Source of the DNA: UBA1672 sp963977495
Lineage (GTDB): Bacteria > Pseudomonadota > Alphaproteobacteria > Micavibrionales > Micavibrionaceae
DNA length: 64,000 bases
Reading direction: 5' to 3'
NCBI GenBank assembly: GCA_963977495.1
Contig: CAXBOT010000003.1
Coordinates: 1-64,000 of the forward strand
Of the stretch, positions 25,219-33,551 are shown one piece after another. The notes beneath the pieces were generated by a model, which was not told where the DNA came from, ran no database searches, and saw nothing but the letters and a program-made list of their open reading frames with translations. Position numbers and translations under genes: made by a program. How positions within the stretch are numbered: the stretch's first letter is position 1; each line of letters starts with the position of its first letter.

Positions 25219-25253
25219 ATGAAGGATATGGAATTTAATTGAAGGAGTCGGCC

Positions 25254-27740
25254 ATGACAGCCCATAACCCAAAAAATGCATCCAGCGCCTCGAATATCTC
25301 TCTGCCAATCGAAGGCATGACGTGCGCATCCTGCGTTTTCCACGTTGAGAAAGCACTTTCCAAGGTCGAAGGCGTGGGCAGCGTTGCTGTCAATCTTGCC
25401 ACCGAAAAAGCGGAGATCAAACCATCCGGCCCAGTTGACCGTGCTGCGCTCGTCCAAGCGGTCAAAGATGCAGGCTATGATGTGCCGGAGCGCACCAGCG
25501 CGACCGAACTTGCTATTGGCGGCATGACTTGCGCCTCTTGCGTGGGCCGTGTTGAAAAAGCCCTTAAAGCTGTACCGGGCGTTACCGATGCGGTTGTAAA
25601 CCTCGCCACCGAACGCGCCACCGTGCGCGGATCGGCCAGCAGCGATGCCTTGATTGCCGCCGTAGTCGGTGCAGGCTATGAAGCCCGCCTAATCGAAGCC
25701 ACAGGTGAGATTGAAGATAATTCCGAACAAAAGGATGCGGAACGCAAAGCACTAAAAAGAGATTTGATCTTGGCTGCCGTTTTTGCCGCACCTGTGTTTG
25801 CATTGGAAATGGGATCGCACATGATCCCCGCCGTGCATGATTTCGTAATGAACGTCATCGGCATGAAACTCAGCTGGTATATTCAATTCGCGCTGACGAG
25901 CTTTGTGCTGACCGTACCGGGCTGGCGTTTTTATAAAAAGGGTTTCCCCGCGCTGATGCGCCTTGCGCCGGACATGAATTCTCTCGTGTCGGTCGGGACA
26001 TTGGCCGCTTACGGCTACTCGCTGGTGGCGACCTTCCTGCCGCACTTGTTGCCGGAAAACACGGTCAATGTCTATTATGAAGCCGCTGCCGTAATCGTGG
26101 CCTTGGTGCTGCTTGGTAAATTCATGGAAGCCCGCGCCAAAGGCCGCACATCCGAAGCGATCAAACGCCTGATCGGCATGCAAGCCAAAGTCGCACACGT
26201 CCAGCGCAATGGGCAATTCATCGATATTCCGATCAGCGAGGTTGTGCTTGGCGATATTATCGAGGTACGCCCCGGTGAGCGCGTCCCGGTCGATGGTGAA
26301 GTGCTGGATGGCAAAAGCTTTGTCGATGAATCCATGATCACGGGCGAACCGATCCCTGTCGAGAAAACCATCGGCAGCACAGTCGTGGGCGGCACGGTCA
26401 ACCAGAAAGGCGCATTTACGTTGAAAGCCACGGCTGTCGGCGGGCAAACCATGCTGGCGCAAATCATCCGTCTTGTCGAACAGGCGCAAGGTTCAAAACT
26501 GCCGATTCAAGCTGTGGTCGACCGTGTGACCATGTGGTTCGTCCCAGCGGTGCTGGCAGCGGCCACCGTGACGTTTCTTGTTTGGCTGGCTTACGGCCCG
26601 TCACCAGCGCTAACCTTTGCGCTTGTGAATGCGGTGGCTGTCCTGATTATCGCATGCCCTTGCGCCATGGGTCTGGCCACACCAACCTCGATCATGGTTG
26701 GCACGGGACGCGGCGCGGAACTCGGTGTTCTTTTCCGTAAGGGCGAAGCTCTGCAGCTTTTGAAAGATGCCAAGGTCGTGGCCGTCGATAAAACCGGAAC
26801 GCTGACCGAGGGCCACCCGGCGCTGACTGATTTGGAAGTGGCGGACGGTTTCGAGCGCAGCCAGGTCTTGGGCCAGATCGCAGCGGTTGAATCCCGCTCC
26901 GAACACCCGATTGCCCGCGCTATTGTCGATGCCGCCAAGGCAGAAGGCATTGCCATCCCGTCTTTAAGTGATTTTGACTCCGTGACGGGCATGGGCGTGA
27001 AGGCTGTGGTTAATGGCGTGAATATCGAGGTAGGTGCGGATCGCTATATGCGGGAGCTGGGCCTTGATACAGGCGTATTCGCCGCCACGGCGGAGCGTCT
27101 GGCCAGCGAAGGTAAATCCCCGCTCTATGCCGCCATCGGAGGCAAACTGGCCGCCATTGTGGCCGTGGCCGACCCGATCAAGGCATCCACACCTGCGGCG
27201 ATCAAGGCCCTGCACGATCTGGGTCTGAAAGTAGCCATGATCACGGGCGACAACGCCCGCACGGCGCAGGCCATTGCCGCCAAGCTCGGCATTGACGAAG
27301 TGGTGGCCGAAGTGCTGCCGGAGGGCAAGGTTGAGGCTGTGAAGCGCCTCAAAGCCCAATACGGCCAGATCGCCTTTGTCGGTGACGGCATCAATGACGC
27401 GCCTGCCTTGGCGGAAGCCGATGTCGGGCTTGCCATCGGCACAGGCACGGATGTCGCGATGGAGTCCGCCGATGTCGTGTTGATGTCAGGCAATCTGCAG
27501 GGCGTGCCGAATGCCATCGCCCTATCCAAGGCGACCATCGGCAATATCCGCCAGAACCTGTTCTGGGCCTTTGCCTACAACACGGCCTTAATTCCGGTCG
27601 CGGCAGGTGTGCTTTATCCCACCTATGGCATCCTGCTTTCGCCGATCTTTGCGGCGGGTGCAATGGCCATGTCGAGCGTCTTTGTGCTGGGGAACGCGCT
27701 GCGTTTGCGGCGCTTTCAACCGCCTATGGGGCAAGAATAA
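25254..27740 (+). CDS. copA: Cu(I)-exporting P1B-type ATPase
   Basis: An 828-residue copper ATPase. Two N-terminal heavy-metal domains carry C24-x2-C27 and C93-x2-C96 (both GMTCASC). The membrane motif is C468-P-C470 (ACPCAMGLATP), the phosphorylated aspartate is D512 (DKTGTLTEG), and the SEHP and GDGINDAPAL motifs of the nucleotide-binding and hinge regions are intact. It pumps Cu(I) out of the cytoplasm. The longest frame starts at a TTG inside the ribosome binding site; the ATG at 25254 with GAAGGAG upstream is the start. It lies behind a CueR box and 12 bp before cueR, so the pair forms a self-regulated operon. GC content is visibly higher than at the left of the window. Confidence 0.96.
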   Translation: MTAHNPKNASSASNISLPIEGMTCASCVFHVEKALSKVEGVGSVAVNLATEKAEIKPSGPVDRAALVQAVKDAGYDVPERTSATELAIGGMTCASCVGRVEKALKAVPGVTDAVVNLATERATVRGSASSDALIAAVVGAGYEARLIEATGEIEDNSEQKDAERKALKRDLILAAVFAAPVFALEMGSHMIPAVHDFVMNVIGMKLSWYIQFALTSFVLTVPGWRFYKKGFPALMRLAPDMNSLVSVGTLAAYGYSLVATFLPHLLPENTVNVYYEAAAVIVALVLLGKFMEARAKGRTSEAIKRLIGMQAKVAHVQRNGQFIDIPISEVVLGDIIEVRPGERVPVDGEVLDGKSFVDESMITGEPIPVEKTIGSTVVGGTVNQKGAFTLKATAVGGQTMLAQIIRLVEQAQGSKLPIQAVVDRVTMWFVPAVLAAATVTFLVWLAYGPSPALTFALVNAVAVLIIACPCAMGLATPTSIMVGTGRGAELGVLFRKGEALQLLKDAKVVAVDKTGTLTEGHPALTDLEVADGFERSQVLGQIAAVESRSEHPIARAIVDAAKAEGIAIPSLSDFDSVTGMGVKAVVNGVNIEVGADRYMRELGLDTGVFAATAERLASEGKSPLYAAIGGKLAAIVAVADPIKASTPAAIKALHDLGLKVAMITGDNARTAQAIAAKLGIDEVVAEVLPEGKVEAVKRLKAQYGQIAFVGDGINDAPALAEADVGLAIGTGTDVAMESADVVLMSGNLQGVPNAIALSKATIGNIRQNLFWAFAYNTALIPVAAGVLYPTYGILLSPIFAAGAMAMSSVFVLGNALRLRRFQPPMGQE

Positions 27741-27752
27741 AGGAGAGAAACT

Positions 27753-28205
27753 ATGAATATCGGTGAAGCTGCCAAGGCATCCGGCGTATCGGCCAAGATG
27801 ATCCGCTATTATGAAGAAATAAAACTGATCCCGCCGAGTGACCGCACGGCATCGGGTTATCGTTCCTATTCGCAAAGCGATATTCACCGTTTGCAGTTTG
27901 TAAGAAGGGCGCGTGATCTGGGCTTCCAGGTGGCGGAGATCAGCGAATTGCTGGCATTGTGGGGAGATCGTTCACGCAAAAGCTCGGACGTGAAGAAGGT
28001 GGCGCAAAAGCATATCGTCGATCTGCAGCAGCGCATTCAGGATATGCAGGAAATGGCGGATACATTGCAGACGCTCGTCAGCTGCTGCGCGGGCGACGGA
28101 AGGCCGGAATGTCCGATCCTGGAAGGCCTCGAAAAGTCTGCCAAGACCACCAGCCGTCCTGCCGCCCGTAAAGGTGCAGTTACTTCTATCAAAAAGAAGC
28201 GTTAG
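27753..28205 (+). CDS. cueR: CueR, copper-sensing MerR-family activator
   Basis: A 150-residue MerR-family regulator: winged helix at residues 1-70 (MNIGEAAKASGVSAKMIRYY), dimerisation helix at 80-108, and the metal loop with C112 and C120 (CCAGDGRPEC), the same two cysteine positions as in E. coli CueR. A basic C-terminal tail is added. It activates promoters with a 19-bp spacer upon binding Cu(I). Four such promoters lie within 5 kb (25188, 28428, 29843 and 29927). Its 3' end overlaps the convergent CopZ-like gene by 4 bp. Confidence 0.95.
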   Translation: MNIGEAAKASGVSAKMIRYYEEIKLIPPSDRTASGYRSYSQSDIHRLQFVRRARDLGFQVAEISELLALWGDRSRKSSDVKKVAQKHIVDLQQRIQDMQEMADTLQTLVSCCAGDGRPECPILEGLEKSAKTTSRPAARKGAVTSIKKKR

Positions 28206-28396
28206 TCTTTCGTTGGCGGGAAGCCAACTTCGCAGAGCGCAGCTTCCACTTGTTCTTTGCTGGCCGAGGTAACGACTTCAACGCTGCGGCTTGGCGGATC
28301 GGCTTTGACATCCGCTTGCGGATCGAGCGATTTGATCGCTGCCGTCACGCCACGGGCGCAGCCGCCACAGGTCATGTTTTCAATATGCAGTTTCAT
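28202..28396 (-). CDS. copZ: CopZ-like copper chaperone
   Basis: A 64-residue single heavy-metal-associated domain with C10-x2-C13 (NMTCGGC) and the ferredoxin-like pattern, ending in LCEVGFPP. The sequence ARGVTAAI after the motif and the small size fit a cytoplasmic Cu(I) chaperone that delivers metal to the ATPase or to CueR. It has a strong AAGGAGG ribosome binding site and its own CueR-type promoter. It is convergent with cueR. Confidence 0.9.
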   Translation of the reverse strand: MKLHIENMTCGGCARGVTAAIKSLDPQADVKADPPSRSVEVVTSASKEQVEAALCEVGFPPTKD

Positions 28397-28427
28397 GATA
28401 AAGCCTCCTTTTGTTGCTTATAGTTTA

Positions 28428-28458
28428 AGTATGGGGCTTCCCATCGTTGGAAGGTCAA
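28428..28458 (-). promoter_or_regulatory. CueR-type promoter of the CopZ-like gene
   Basis: On the minus strand, TTGACC (28458-28453), a 19-bp spacer and CATACT (28433-28428). The spacer has ACCTTCC-N7-GGAAGCC, one arm slightly degenerate. Confidence 0.8.
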
Positions 28459-28465
28459 GGGGTTT

Positions 28466-29818
28466 TTATCCGCGCGGCCATTGCTGGTGCAGATCATCGA
28501 TCACAAAAGCATGTCCGTCCTTGGACGCATGCGCTTCTTTTAAATGCGGGTGATCCGGCGCAAGGTTTTCATGTCCGTGCGGCACAATGTCGGGATCATT
28601 GGCGGGCCATATCATGAAGCCTGTCAGTGTTCCGGCAAACGCAATGACGGCCATTGCGCCGAATGCAAACTCCTGTCCCATCTTCGCGCCCAGCCATCCG
28701 ACCAGCGGATAGCAGATCAGCCAGCAGGCATGGCTTAGCGAGAATTGCGCGGCAAAAATCGCCGGACGATCATCGGCATTGGCCGAGCGTTTAAGCAAAC
28801 GCCCCGATGGCGTAATGCTCATCGAATAGGCAAACCCCATCACAAACCATCCCGCCATGATCATGTACCAGAAAGACGGCAGGTCGCTGAAAGCGGCGGT
28901 CAGTCCGGTAAGAACAGCCAGCGCCACCGTCATCACGATGGCTGACAATATCATGATGCGCCTGTCGGAAATCCGGTCCAAAAGACGTGGCAACAAGAAT
29001 GCGGCAATGATTGATCCGCCGCCGAACGCCGCCAGCGTGATCGCCACATCGGTTTGCGACAATCCCAGCGTGTCACGCACGATCACGACCGTATTGACGA
29101 TGACCATGGAACTGGCGGCAGCGGCGGCCAGCGTAATCGCCAAAAGCCCGCGCAGGCGCGGTGTTTTCAAATAAAAGCGCATGCCGCGTGTTGTTTTCGC
29201 AATCACGCCTTCTTTGCGGATTGTCGTGGTGCTTGCCGCTTTAGGCAGGATGGTCGCCATCACCAGCAACGCCGAGAGGGCAAAACCAACCGCCGTACCG
29301 GAGAACAGCCAGTGAAAATCAATGATCGTCAAAAGTGCCGCCGCCAGCATCGGGCTGGTCAGACTTTCCATGTCGTAGGCCAGCCGCGAGAGCGACAGAG
29401 CGCGGGTGTAGTCTTTTTCTTTGGGCAGCACGTCCGGGATTGTTGCCTGGAATGTCGGGGTGAAAGCGGCTGACGCCGATTGCAAAAGGAAGATAAGAAT
29501 ATAAATCTGCCAGACTTGATCGACAAACGGCAGGCATATGGCCACGCCCGCACGCACCAGATCCATCGCCACAAGAAAAGCACGGCGCGGCAGGCGGTTG
29601 GCATAAGCCCCCACAATCGGGGCGATACCAATATAGGCGATCATCTTGATCGCCATCGCCGTCCCCAGAACGGTTCCGGCATCACCGCCCGCAATGTCAT
29701 AGGCAAGAAGCCCCAGTGCGACTGTGGCAAGCCCTGTACCGATTAGCGCGATCACCTGTGCAAAGAATAGATTGCGGTAAGTTTTATTTGAAAGAATGTC
29801 GCTTGCAAAGAAATTCAT
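28466..29818 (-). CDS. MFS transporter under CueR-type control
   Basis: A 450-residue major facilitator with about twelve membrane segments in two halves and a soluble charged tail containing several His residues (HGHENLAPDHPHLKEAH). The sequence resembles the EntS-like MFS_3 group of exporters (GAYANRLPRRAFLVAMDLVR loop between helices 2 and 3). Its substrate cannot be read from sequence. The CueR-type promoter directly upstream and the His-rich tail suggest copper or a copper-binding metabolite. The start is supported by an AAGGTGATCTC site. Confidence 0.85.
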   Translation of the reverse strand: MNFFASDILSNKTYRNLFFAQVIALIGTGLATVALGLLAYDIAGGDAGTVLGTAMAIKMIAYIGIAPIVGAYANRLPRRAFLVAMDLVRAGVAICLPFVDQVWQIYILIFLLQSASAAFTPTFQATIPDVLPKEKDYTRALSLSRLAYDMESLTSPMLAAALLTIIDFHWLFSGTAVGFALSALLVMATILPKAASTTTIRKEGVIAKTTRGMRFYLKTPRLRGLLAITLAAAAASSMVIVNTVVIVRDTLGLSQTDVAITLAAFGGGSIIAAFLLPRLLDRISDRRIMILSAIVMTVALAVLTGLTAAFSDLPSFWYMIMAGWFVMGFAYSMSITPSGRLLKRSANADDRPAIFAAQFSLSHACWLICYPLVGWLGAKMGQEFAFGAMAVIAFAGTLTGFMIWPANDPDIVPHGHENLAPDHPHLKEAHASKDGHAFVIDDLHQQWPRG

Positions 29819-29842
29819 GAGATCACCTTTAAACGTTGATCC

Positions 29843-29873
29843 AGCTTACACCTTCCTATAGCAGGAAGGTCAA
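29843..29873 (-). promoter_or_regulatory. CueR-type promoter of the MFS gene
   Basis: On the minus strand, TTGACC (29873-29868), a 19-bp spacer and TAAGCT (29848-29843). The dyad ACCTTCC-N7-GGAAGGT is perfect. The predicted transcript starts about 20 bases before the ATG. Confidence 0.85.
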
Positions 29874-29926
29874 TAGCCTAAAGTATTGAGCCTAATATTC
29901 GATTATGAACTCGTTCATTAAAGAGC

Positions 29927-29957
29927 TTGACCTTCCAACGATGGGAAGGATTACACT
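29927..29957 (+). promoter_or_regulatory. CueR-type promoter of the DUF305 gene
   Basis: TTGACC (29927-29932), a 19-bp spacer and TACACT (29952-29957), with ACCTTCC-N7-GGAAGGA in the spacer. It is divergent from the MFS promoter, with about 54 bp between the two -35 boxes. Confidence 0.85.
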
Positions 29958-29996
29958 CAAAATTACATTCAGTTATTTCAAGCAAGGAGCCAAGCT

Positions 29997-30368
29997 ATGT
30001 CCCAAGTTAGAACCGTTTTAACCGCTGCTGCTGTTGCTGTTGCCTATGAGAAACCTGCCATGAGTGAATCCGGTCACGCTGGTCACAATATGAGCATGAA
30101 CGAAAAATCCGACAATCAGGTGATCAGTGCTTATCAGGAAGCGAACAATAAAATGCATGCCAACATGGCGATAAACTTCACAGGGGATGCTGATATTGAT
30201 TTCATGCGCGGTATGATCCCACACCACCAAGGCGCTATCGACATGGCCCACGTTGCTTTGAAGTATGGCAAAGATTCAGAGGTCCGCAAATTGGCAAAAG
30301 AAGTAATCACAGCTCAAGAAGCCGAGATAGAGATGATGCAGGAATGGTTGTCGAAACGCGGTAAGTAA
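29997..30368 (+). CDS. DUF305-family copper-associated protein
   Basis: A 123-residue protein with a short hydrophobic start that is only weakly like a signal peptide. A His/Met-rich stretch (SGHAGHNMSM) follows, then the DUF305 signature FMRGMIPHHQGAIDMAHVAL and a helical C-terminus. DUF305 includes CopM-type periplasmic copper-binding proteins. The Met and His pairs in the signature are the probable Cu(I) ligands. It has an AAGGAG site and sits behind a CueR-type promoter. The HxlR regulator follows after 24 bp, probably in the same transcript. Confidence 0.85.
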   Translation: MSQVRTVLTAAAVAVAYEKPAMSESGHAGHNMSMNEKSDNQVISAYQEANNKMHANMAINFTGDADIDFMRGMIPHHQGAIDMAHVALKYGKDSEVRKLAKEVITAQEAEIEMMQEWLSKRGK

Positions 30369-30392
30369 TCGATTTCCAGCAGGAGAGCATTA

Positions 30393-30803
30393 ATGCCAAT
30401 ACGCGAGGCTGCAAGAAAACTTGACGAGCAGTGTCGCGCTTGGAGAGAGAAATTTCAAACAATAAAGCATCATCCATTCAGAGATGCTTTGGGTCAGTTG
30501 AGTGGTAAATGGAATGCTTTTATTATTATCGCGCTGGCCCAAAGCCCTTTACGTTTCGGTGAGTTAAAGCGAGAACTTCCTGAAATTTCACAACGAGTGC
30601 TAACCCAGATATTGCGTGATCTTGAAAGAGACGGCCTGATAAACAGAAAGGTTTTTCCAACAAAACCGCCGAGTGTGGAATACAGCTTAACGTTTCTTGG
30701 CAAATCTTTCCTGATCCCTTTGTGGGAAGTTTTCAACTGGGCGAACGACAATCACACAAAAATCCTAAAGGCGCGTAAACGCTTTATTGATGCCGGAAAG
30801 TAA
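30393..30803 (+). CDS. HxlR-family transcriptional regulator
   Basis: A 136-residue protein with the HxlR winged helix: LGQLSGKWNAFIIIALAQ, then RFGELKRELPEISQRVLTQI and LERDGLINRKVFPTKPP. HxlR proteins repress or activate nearby genes in response to stress or small molecules. The usual redox cysteine is replaced by other residues here, as the only Cys is at position 15. Its gene is last in the island and overlaps the 3' end of the convergent helper gene by 20 bp, marking the right edge of the metal cargo. Confidence 0.85.
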   Translation: MPIREAARKLDEQCRAWREKFQTIKHHPFRDALGQLSGKWNAFIIIALAQSPLRFGELKRELPEISQRVLTQILRDLERDGLINRKVFPTKPPSVEYSLTFLGKSFLIPLWEVFNWANDNHTKILKARKRFIDAGK

Positions 30804-31203
30804 AGCCGAACTGCTCGGCCTGCTTGTCCCAAAGCGGTGAGAAAGTCTTGTCGATATCTGTCAGGGCAAAGCCTTCGGGTTGCTCTCCATTCAAAATAGC
30901 CTCGATGATGCGTGGCGACAGCAACATCATCCGCATCACACGCTGCACATACGATCTGTTGATTTGCTCCACCATTTCAATATCGCCTGAGTTTTGATAT
31001 TTCCCTATGGCGATCAGCTTCTGCCATTTGTATGCCCGCGCCAGAGCCTTGAGCAATTTCTCATCTTTGCGGATTTCTTTTTCCAAAAGCCGCAGATCTT
31101 CGCCCTGCGGGCCGATCAACACCTTTTTTCCGCCCCAGCGCCGAAAATTTATCGGTACATGGACGATGATTTTGCCTGTGTCGTTATCGAGTTGAAAATT
31201 CAT
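30784..31203 (-). CDS. ParB-like helix-turn-helix helper of a serine recombinase (remnant copy)
   Basis: A 139-residue protein homologous over its whole length to the one at 63526-63930. Shared blocks are KIIVHVPINFRRWGGKKVL, EKLLKALARAYKWQKLI and INRSYVQRVMRMMLLSPRII, the last a KorB/ParB-like DNA-binding helix pair. In both places it directly follows a large serine recombinase gene; here ATGA overlaps the recombinase stop. A role in controlling or assisting the recombinase is inferred from this linkage. The gene looks intact, although its recombinase is truncated. Confidence 0.75.
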   Translation of the reverse strand: MNFQLDNDTGKIIVHVPINFRRWGGKKVLIGPQGEDLRLLEKEIRKDEKLLKALARAYKWQKLIAIGKYQNSGDIEMVEQINRSYVQRVMRMMLLSPRIIEAILNGEQPEGFALTDIDKTFSPLWDKQAEQFGFTFRHQ

Positions 31204-32080
31204 GCGGCGATCCTTTCCTTGGTGTTCGCGTTAATGCTTTGCTGGAGCTGTATCACGATATTATCGAAGCCATTGGCAAAGTATTCGACATCGATGCCAT
31301 CGGTACGAACCATCACCCGGTCGATTAGCAAATGCATGATACGTTTCTGTTCCGCTGGGAATAAGGCATCCCAAAGCGAACCGAGGTGCTGCAGGCTGTC
31401 ATGCAAATCGCGTTCGCTGTAGCCGCTATCGTTTGCACGAATTTTCCGCCACACTTCAATGAGCAGCTGGGGAGCGGCAAAGATGGCCTTCAGCTGGCTG
31501 ATAATAATGGCCTCGATTTCTCCGGCAGGGATACGATTTGTCGGACATTGCTCACAAAACTGCTTGCGGTATGAGTTGGCTTGGTAATAGTGATAATGCT
31601 TGTTTTTCTTGCGCGTGTGTGCCGGTGACATAGCTCCACCGCAAGCCGAGCAATAAAGGATGCCCTTCAGCAGAGCCTTTGACTTGATCTTCCAGGTACG
31701 CTTCCGCTTCTCATATCGGTTTTCGCTAAAACTGGCCTGTACCTTTTCAAAATCTTCACGCTTAACGATGGGCTTATGCTGTCCTGGATAATATTTGCCT
31801 TTGTGATGGACATCGCCAACCAATAGCCGGTTTCTCAGCAAGGTCAGTATTGTATTCATCGTGAAGGGCTTTCCGCCAACAGGGTTGTTGGTGCGGCTGA
31901 TATAGGATTTCGTGGTGTATCCATCCCGGTTCAATTCCGAAATGAGCATCGTGACCGATCCCAGCGCCAAGAACCGTTCAAAAATATGGCCGACGAGTTT
32001 AGCCTCTTGCGAATTTATCACCAGCTTGCGGTCGACCACATCGTAGCCCAGCGGTGGCGGAAGGCACACGCCCAGCGTTT
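31200..32080 (-). pseudogene. C-terminal part of a large serine recombinase, N-terminus lost
   Basis: The frame (open to 32231) matches large serine recombinases from PPLGYDVVDRKLVINSQE (about 32,057) onward: recombinase domain, zinc-ribbon start LYCSACGG with a later CEQC, and a C-terminal coiled coil ending INANTKERIAA. The N-terminal resolvase domain with the catalytic serine is missing. Upstream of about 32,060 the frame runs into sequence antisense-free but foreign, ending in the prophage Rz1-like gene. The end is homologous to the partial recombinase at 63932-64000. It cannot be catalytic. Confidence 0.85.
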
Positions 32081-32106
32081 GATAACCGTGGAGCAAAATA
32101 TTATAA

Positions 32107-32343
32107 CTAAGGGCAGCTATTCCGAATTTGCATTCTGAGCAAGGCGTAATCTTGAACAGCGACCGGAAATGCCGCATCGGATGATGCAACTTCAATTTCA
32201 TCGGCCAGCCTGTTTTGGAATTTGCGATCATATTCCTTGATTGGTGGACATGCCGTGGCAGGGTTAGAATTTACCCCTGCGCAGGCGGTCAACAAGCTCA
32301 CCGCGAGTGCGGGGAGCATCCAGCGTGGCACGAAGTTGCGCAT
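32107..32343 (-). CDS. Rz1-like outer-membrane spanin lipoprotein
   Basis: A 78-residue protein with a lipoprotein signal peptide and lipobox LLTAC (Cys21), then a short soluble domain (PPIKEYDRKFQNRLADEI). It overlaps the 3' part of the preceding gene (32264-32503) in another frame by 80 bp, the classic nested Rz/Rz1 arrangement. With the inner-membrane spanin it fuses the membranes at the last step of lysis. It is the last gene of the late operon; the prophage's left end lies just beyond it. Confidence 0.75.
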   Translation of the reverse strand: MRNFVPRWMLPALAVSLLTACAGVNSNPATACPPIKEYDRKFQNRLADEIEVASSDAAFPVAVQDYALLRMQIRNSCP

Positions 32344-32503
32344 CTTTTACCTCTATGATTTTTTTGAGTTGATCGTTGCGTTCGGCATTGCGTCCCGCCT
32401 GGCGTGCGCCAAGCAGGACAGTCAGAACCGAAAGCCCTGCCACGCCCCATCCGATGAGACGCAGCACATGGCTGGAAAGCCAGCCTTTCAAAATGGCCAG
32501 CAT
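32264..32503 (-). CDS. Rz-like inner-membrane spanin
   Basis: A 79-residue protein with one N-terminal membrane segment (residues about 10-32, LRLIGWGVAGLSVLTVLLGA) and a periplasmic charged helix (RNAERNDQLKKIIEVKDAQL) that can form a coiled coil. Gene order (endolysin, this gene, nested lipoprotein) and topology identify it as the i-spanin. Sequence identity to lambda Rz is not apparent. Confidence 0.65.
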   Translation of the reverse strand: MLAILKGWLSSHVLRLIGWGVAGLSVLTVLLGARQAGRNAERNDQLKKIIEVKDAQLRATLDAPRTRGELVDRLRRGKF

Positions 32504-33162
32504 CAGCGCAAGCCTTTCCGATGGTCATCGATCCGCGCCCACAGCATGACGCCGATGCCGACCAACGTGACGATCAGCAGCGCCCATTTGGCCACTTCCA
32601 AATACGGCGCGATGGCAAGCAGCGTTGTGGTGGCAGGCTCCAGCGTTTCCTGCAGAGCCTCGATGGTTCCAGCACCCAGCGTACCTGCCGTTGCGACCTG
32701 ACCGCCTTTGACGGTACGGGAGGTCTGTAGACTTTGCTGTTTCGGTTCGACGCCCGCCAGCACCAGCGCCTTGGTGATTTCCACATCGCTGTAAGGCTGC
32801 TGGCCGTTTTCGTGCCGGATGATGGCTTCCACCACCGGCTTCAAATGTTCGAAGCGGTGCATGTCCAGCGTTTGCAGCGGGGAAAATCCCGTATGGCGCG
32901 CGACCGACTGGATGTAAGCCTTGGTGTCGTTTTCCACCGTAGGGGCCCAGCGTGCGATGATGGTTTCGATGGTGCAGAGGCCGTATTTGTCCTGATAGGT
33001 GATAAGCAGACGCGCCAGCGCACGGATGCCATAGACGGCGGACTTAAACGTGAAGAATTCACGGTCAGCTTGATCTTTTGCCAGCCCCTGCCAAGGGTCG
33101 CCATTGCGGCGGATATTGCCAGGGTTGTTGTTGCGGATGCCGCGAGGCTGTTTCGTGGTCAT
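32503..33162 (-). CDS. Phage muralytic protein with C-terminal membrane anchor
   Basis: A 219-residue protein. Residues 1-125 begin RGIRNNNPGNIRRNGDPW and include FFTFKSAVYGIRALARLL and IIARWAPTVENDTKAYI, the pattern of phage structural lysozyme-like proteins that cleave peptidoglycan. The last 60 residues contain a membrane helix (VAKWALLIVTLVGIGVMLWA). Its position before the spanins makes it the endolysin candidate. The anchor may hold it in the membrane until hole formation. The start is supported by AAAGGAG. Confidence 0.75.
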   Translation of the reverse strand: MTTKQPRGIRNNNPGNIRRNGDPWQGLAKDQADREFFTFKSAVYGIRALARLLITYQDKYGLCTIETIIARWAPTVENDTKAYIQSVARHTGFSPLQTLDMHRFEHLKPVVEAIIRHENGQQPYSDVEITKALVLAGVEPKQQSLQTSRTVKGGQVATAGTLGAGTIEALQETLEPATTTLLAIAPYLEVAKWALLIVTLVGIGVMLWARIDDHRKGLR

Positions 33163-33185
33163 GGTCTTTCTCCTTTGTTGAAATG

Positions 33186-33212
33186 AAAAAAGCCGCCCGT
33201 TGCGGGGCGGCT
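33186..33212 (-). terminator. Intrinsic terminator between tail and lysis genes
   Basis: On the minus strand AGCCGCCC pairs with GGGCGGCT (33212-33205 with 33198-33191) and is followed by six Ts. It sits between the DUF6127 gene and the muralytic gene, so lysis genes need readthrough, antitermination or their own promoter. Confidence 0.8.
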
Positions 33213-33236
33213 GAAAAAGCGTGTCCGTGCGCTTAT

Positions 33237-33530
33237 CTAGCGGTGGAAGATAATGCCTCCCTTGGCGGCAACGCCCGCCACCAGCAAGGCCAAAAGCCCG
33301 ACCGTCACCCAGCGCACCAGCGTTTGCAGGAATGTCCGTTGCATGATTTTGATGGAACCCGCGAGATCGCGCAGCGTGCGGATATCGTTGGCGGCATCCT
33401 CATCGGCAAGGCCGACTTCGATCAGGGCTTTGCGTGCGCCACGGCAGGCCGCCTGTTCCAGCAGAGTTTCAAATTCGCTACGCGGAATGACGATCATGTC
33501 CTCCCGCTGCGGTGGTTTTGCAGCAGACAT
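33237..33530 (-). CDS. DUF6127-family membrane protein, holin candidate
   Basis: A 97-residue protein with a soluble N-terminal half (IVIPRSEFETLLEQAACRGA) and one membrane helix near the C-terminus (RWVTVGLLALLVAGVAA). It matches DUF6127, found in alphaproteobacterial prophages next to lysis genes. Holin activity is possible from size and position but is not shown. The start at 33530 follows AAGGAGAAAAGTG. Confidence 0.7.
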   Translation of the reverse strand: MSAAKPPQREDMIVIPRSEFETLLEQAACRGARKALIEVGLADEDAANDIRTLRDLAGSIKIMQRTFLQTLVRWVTVGLLALLVAGVAAKGGIIFHR

Positions 33531-33551
33531 CACTTTTCTCCTTTTGACGGT

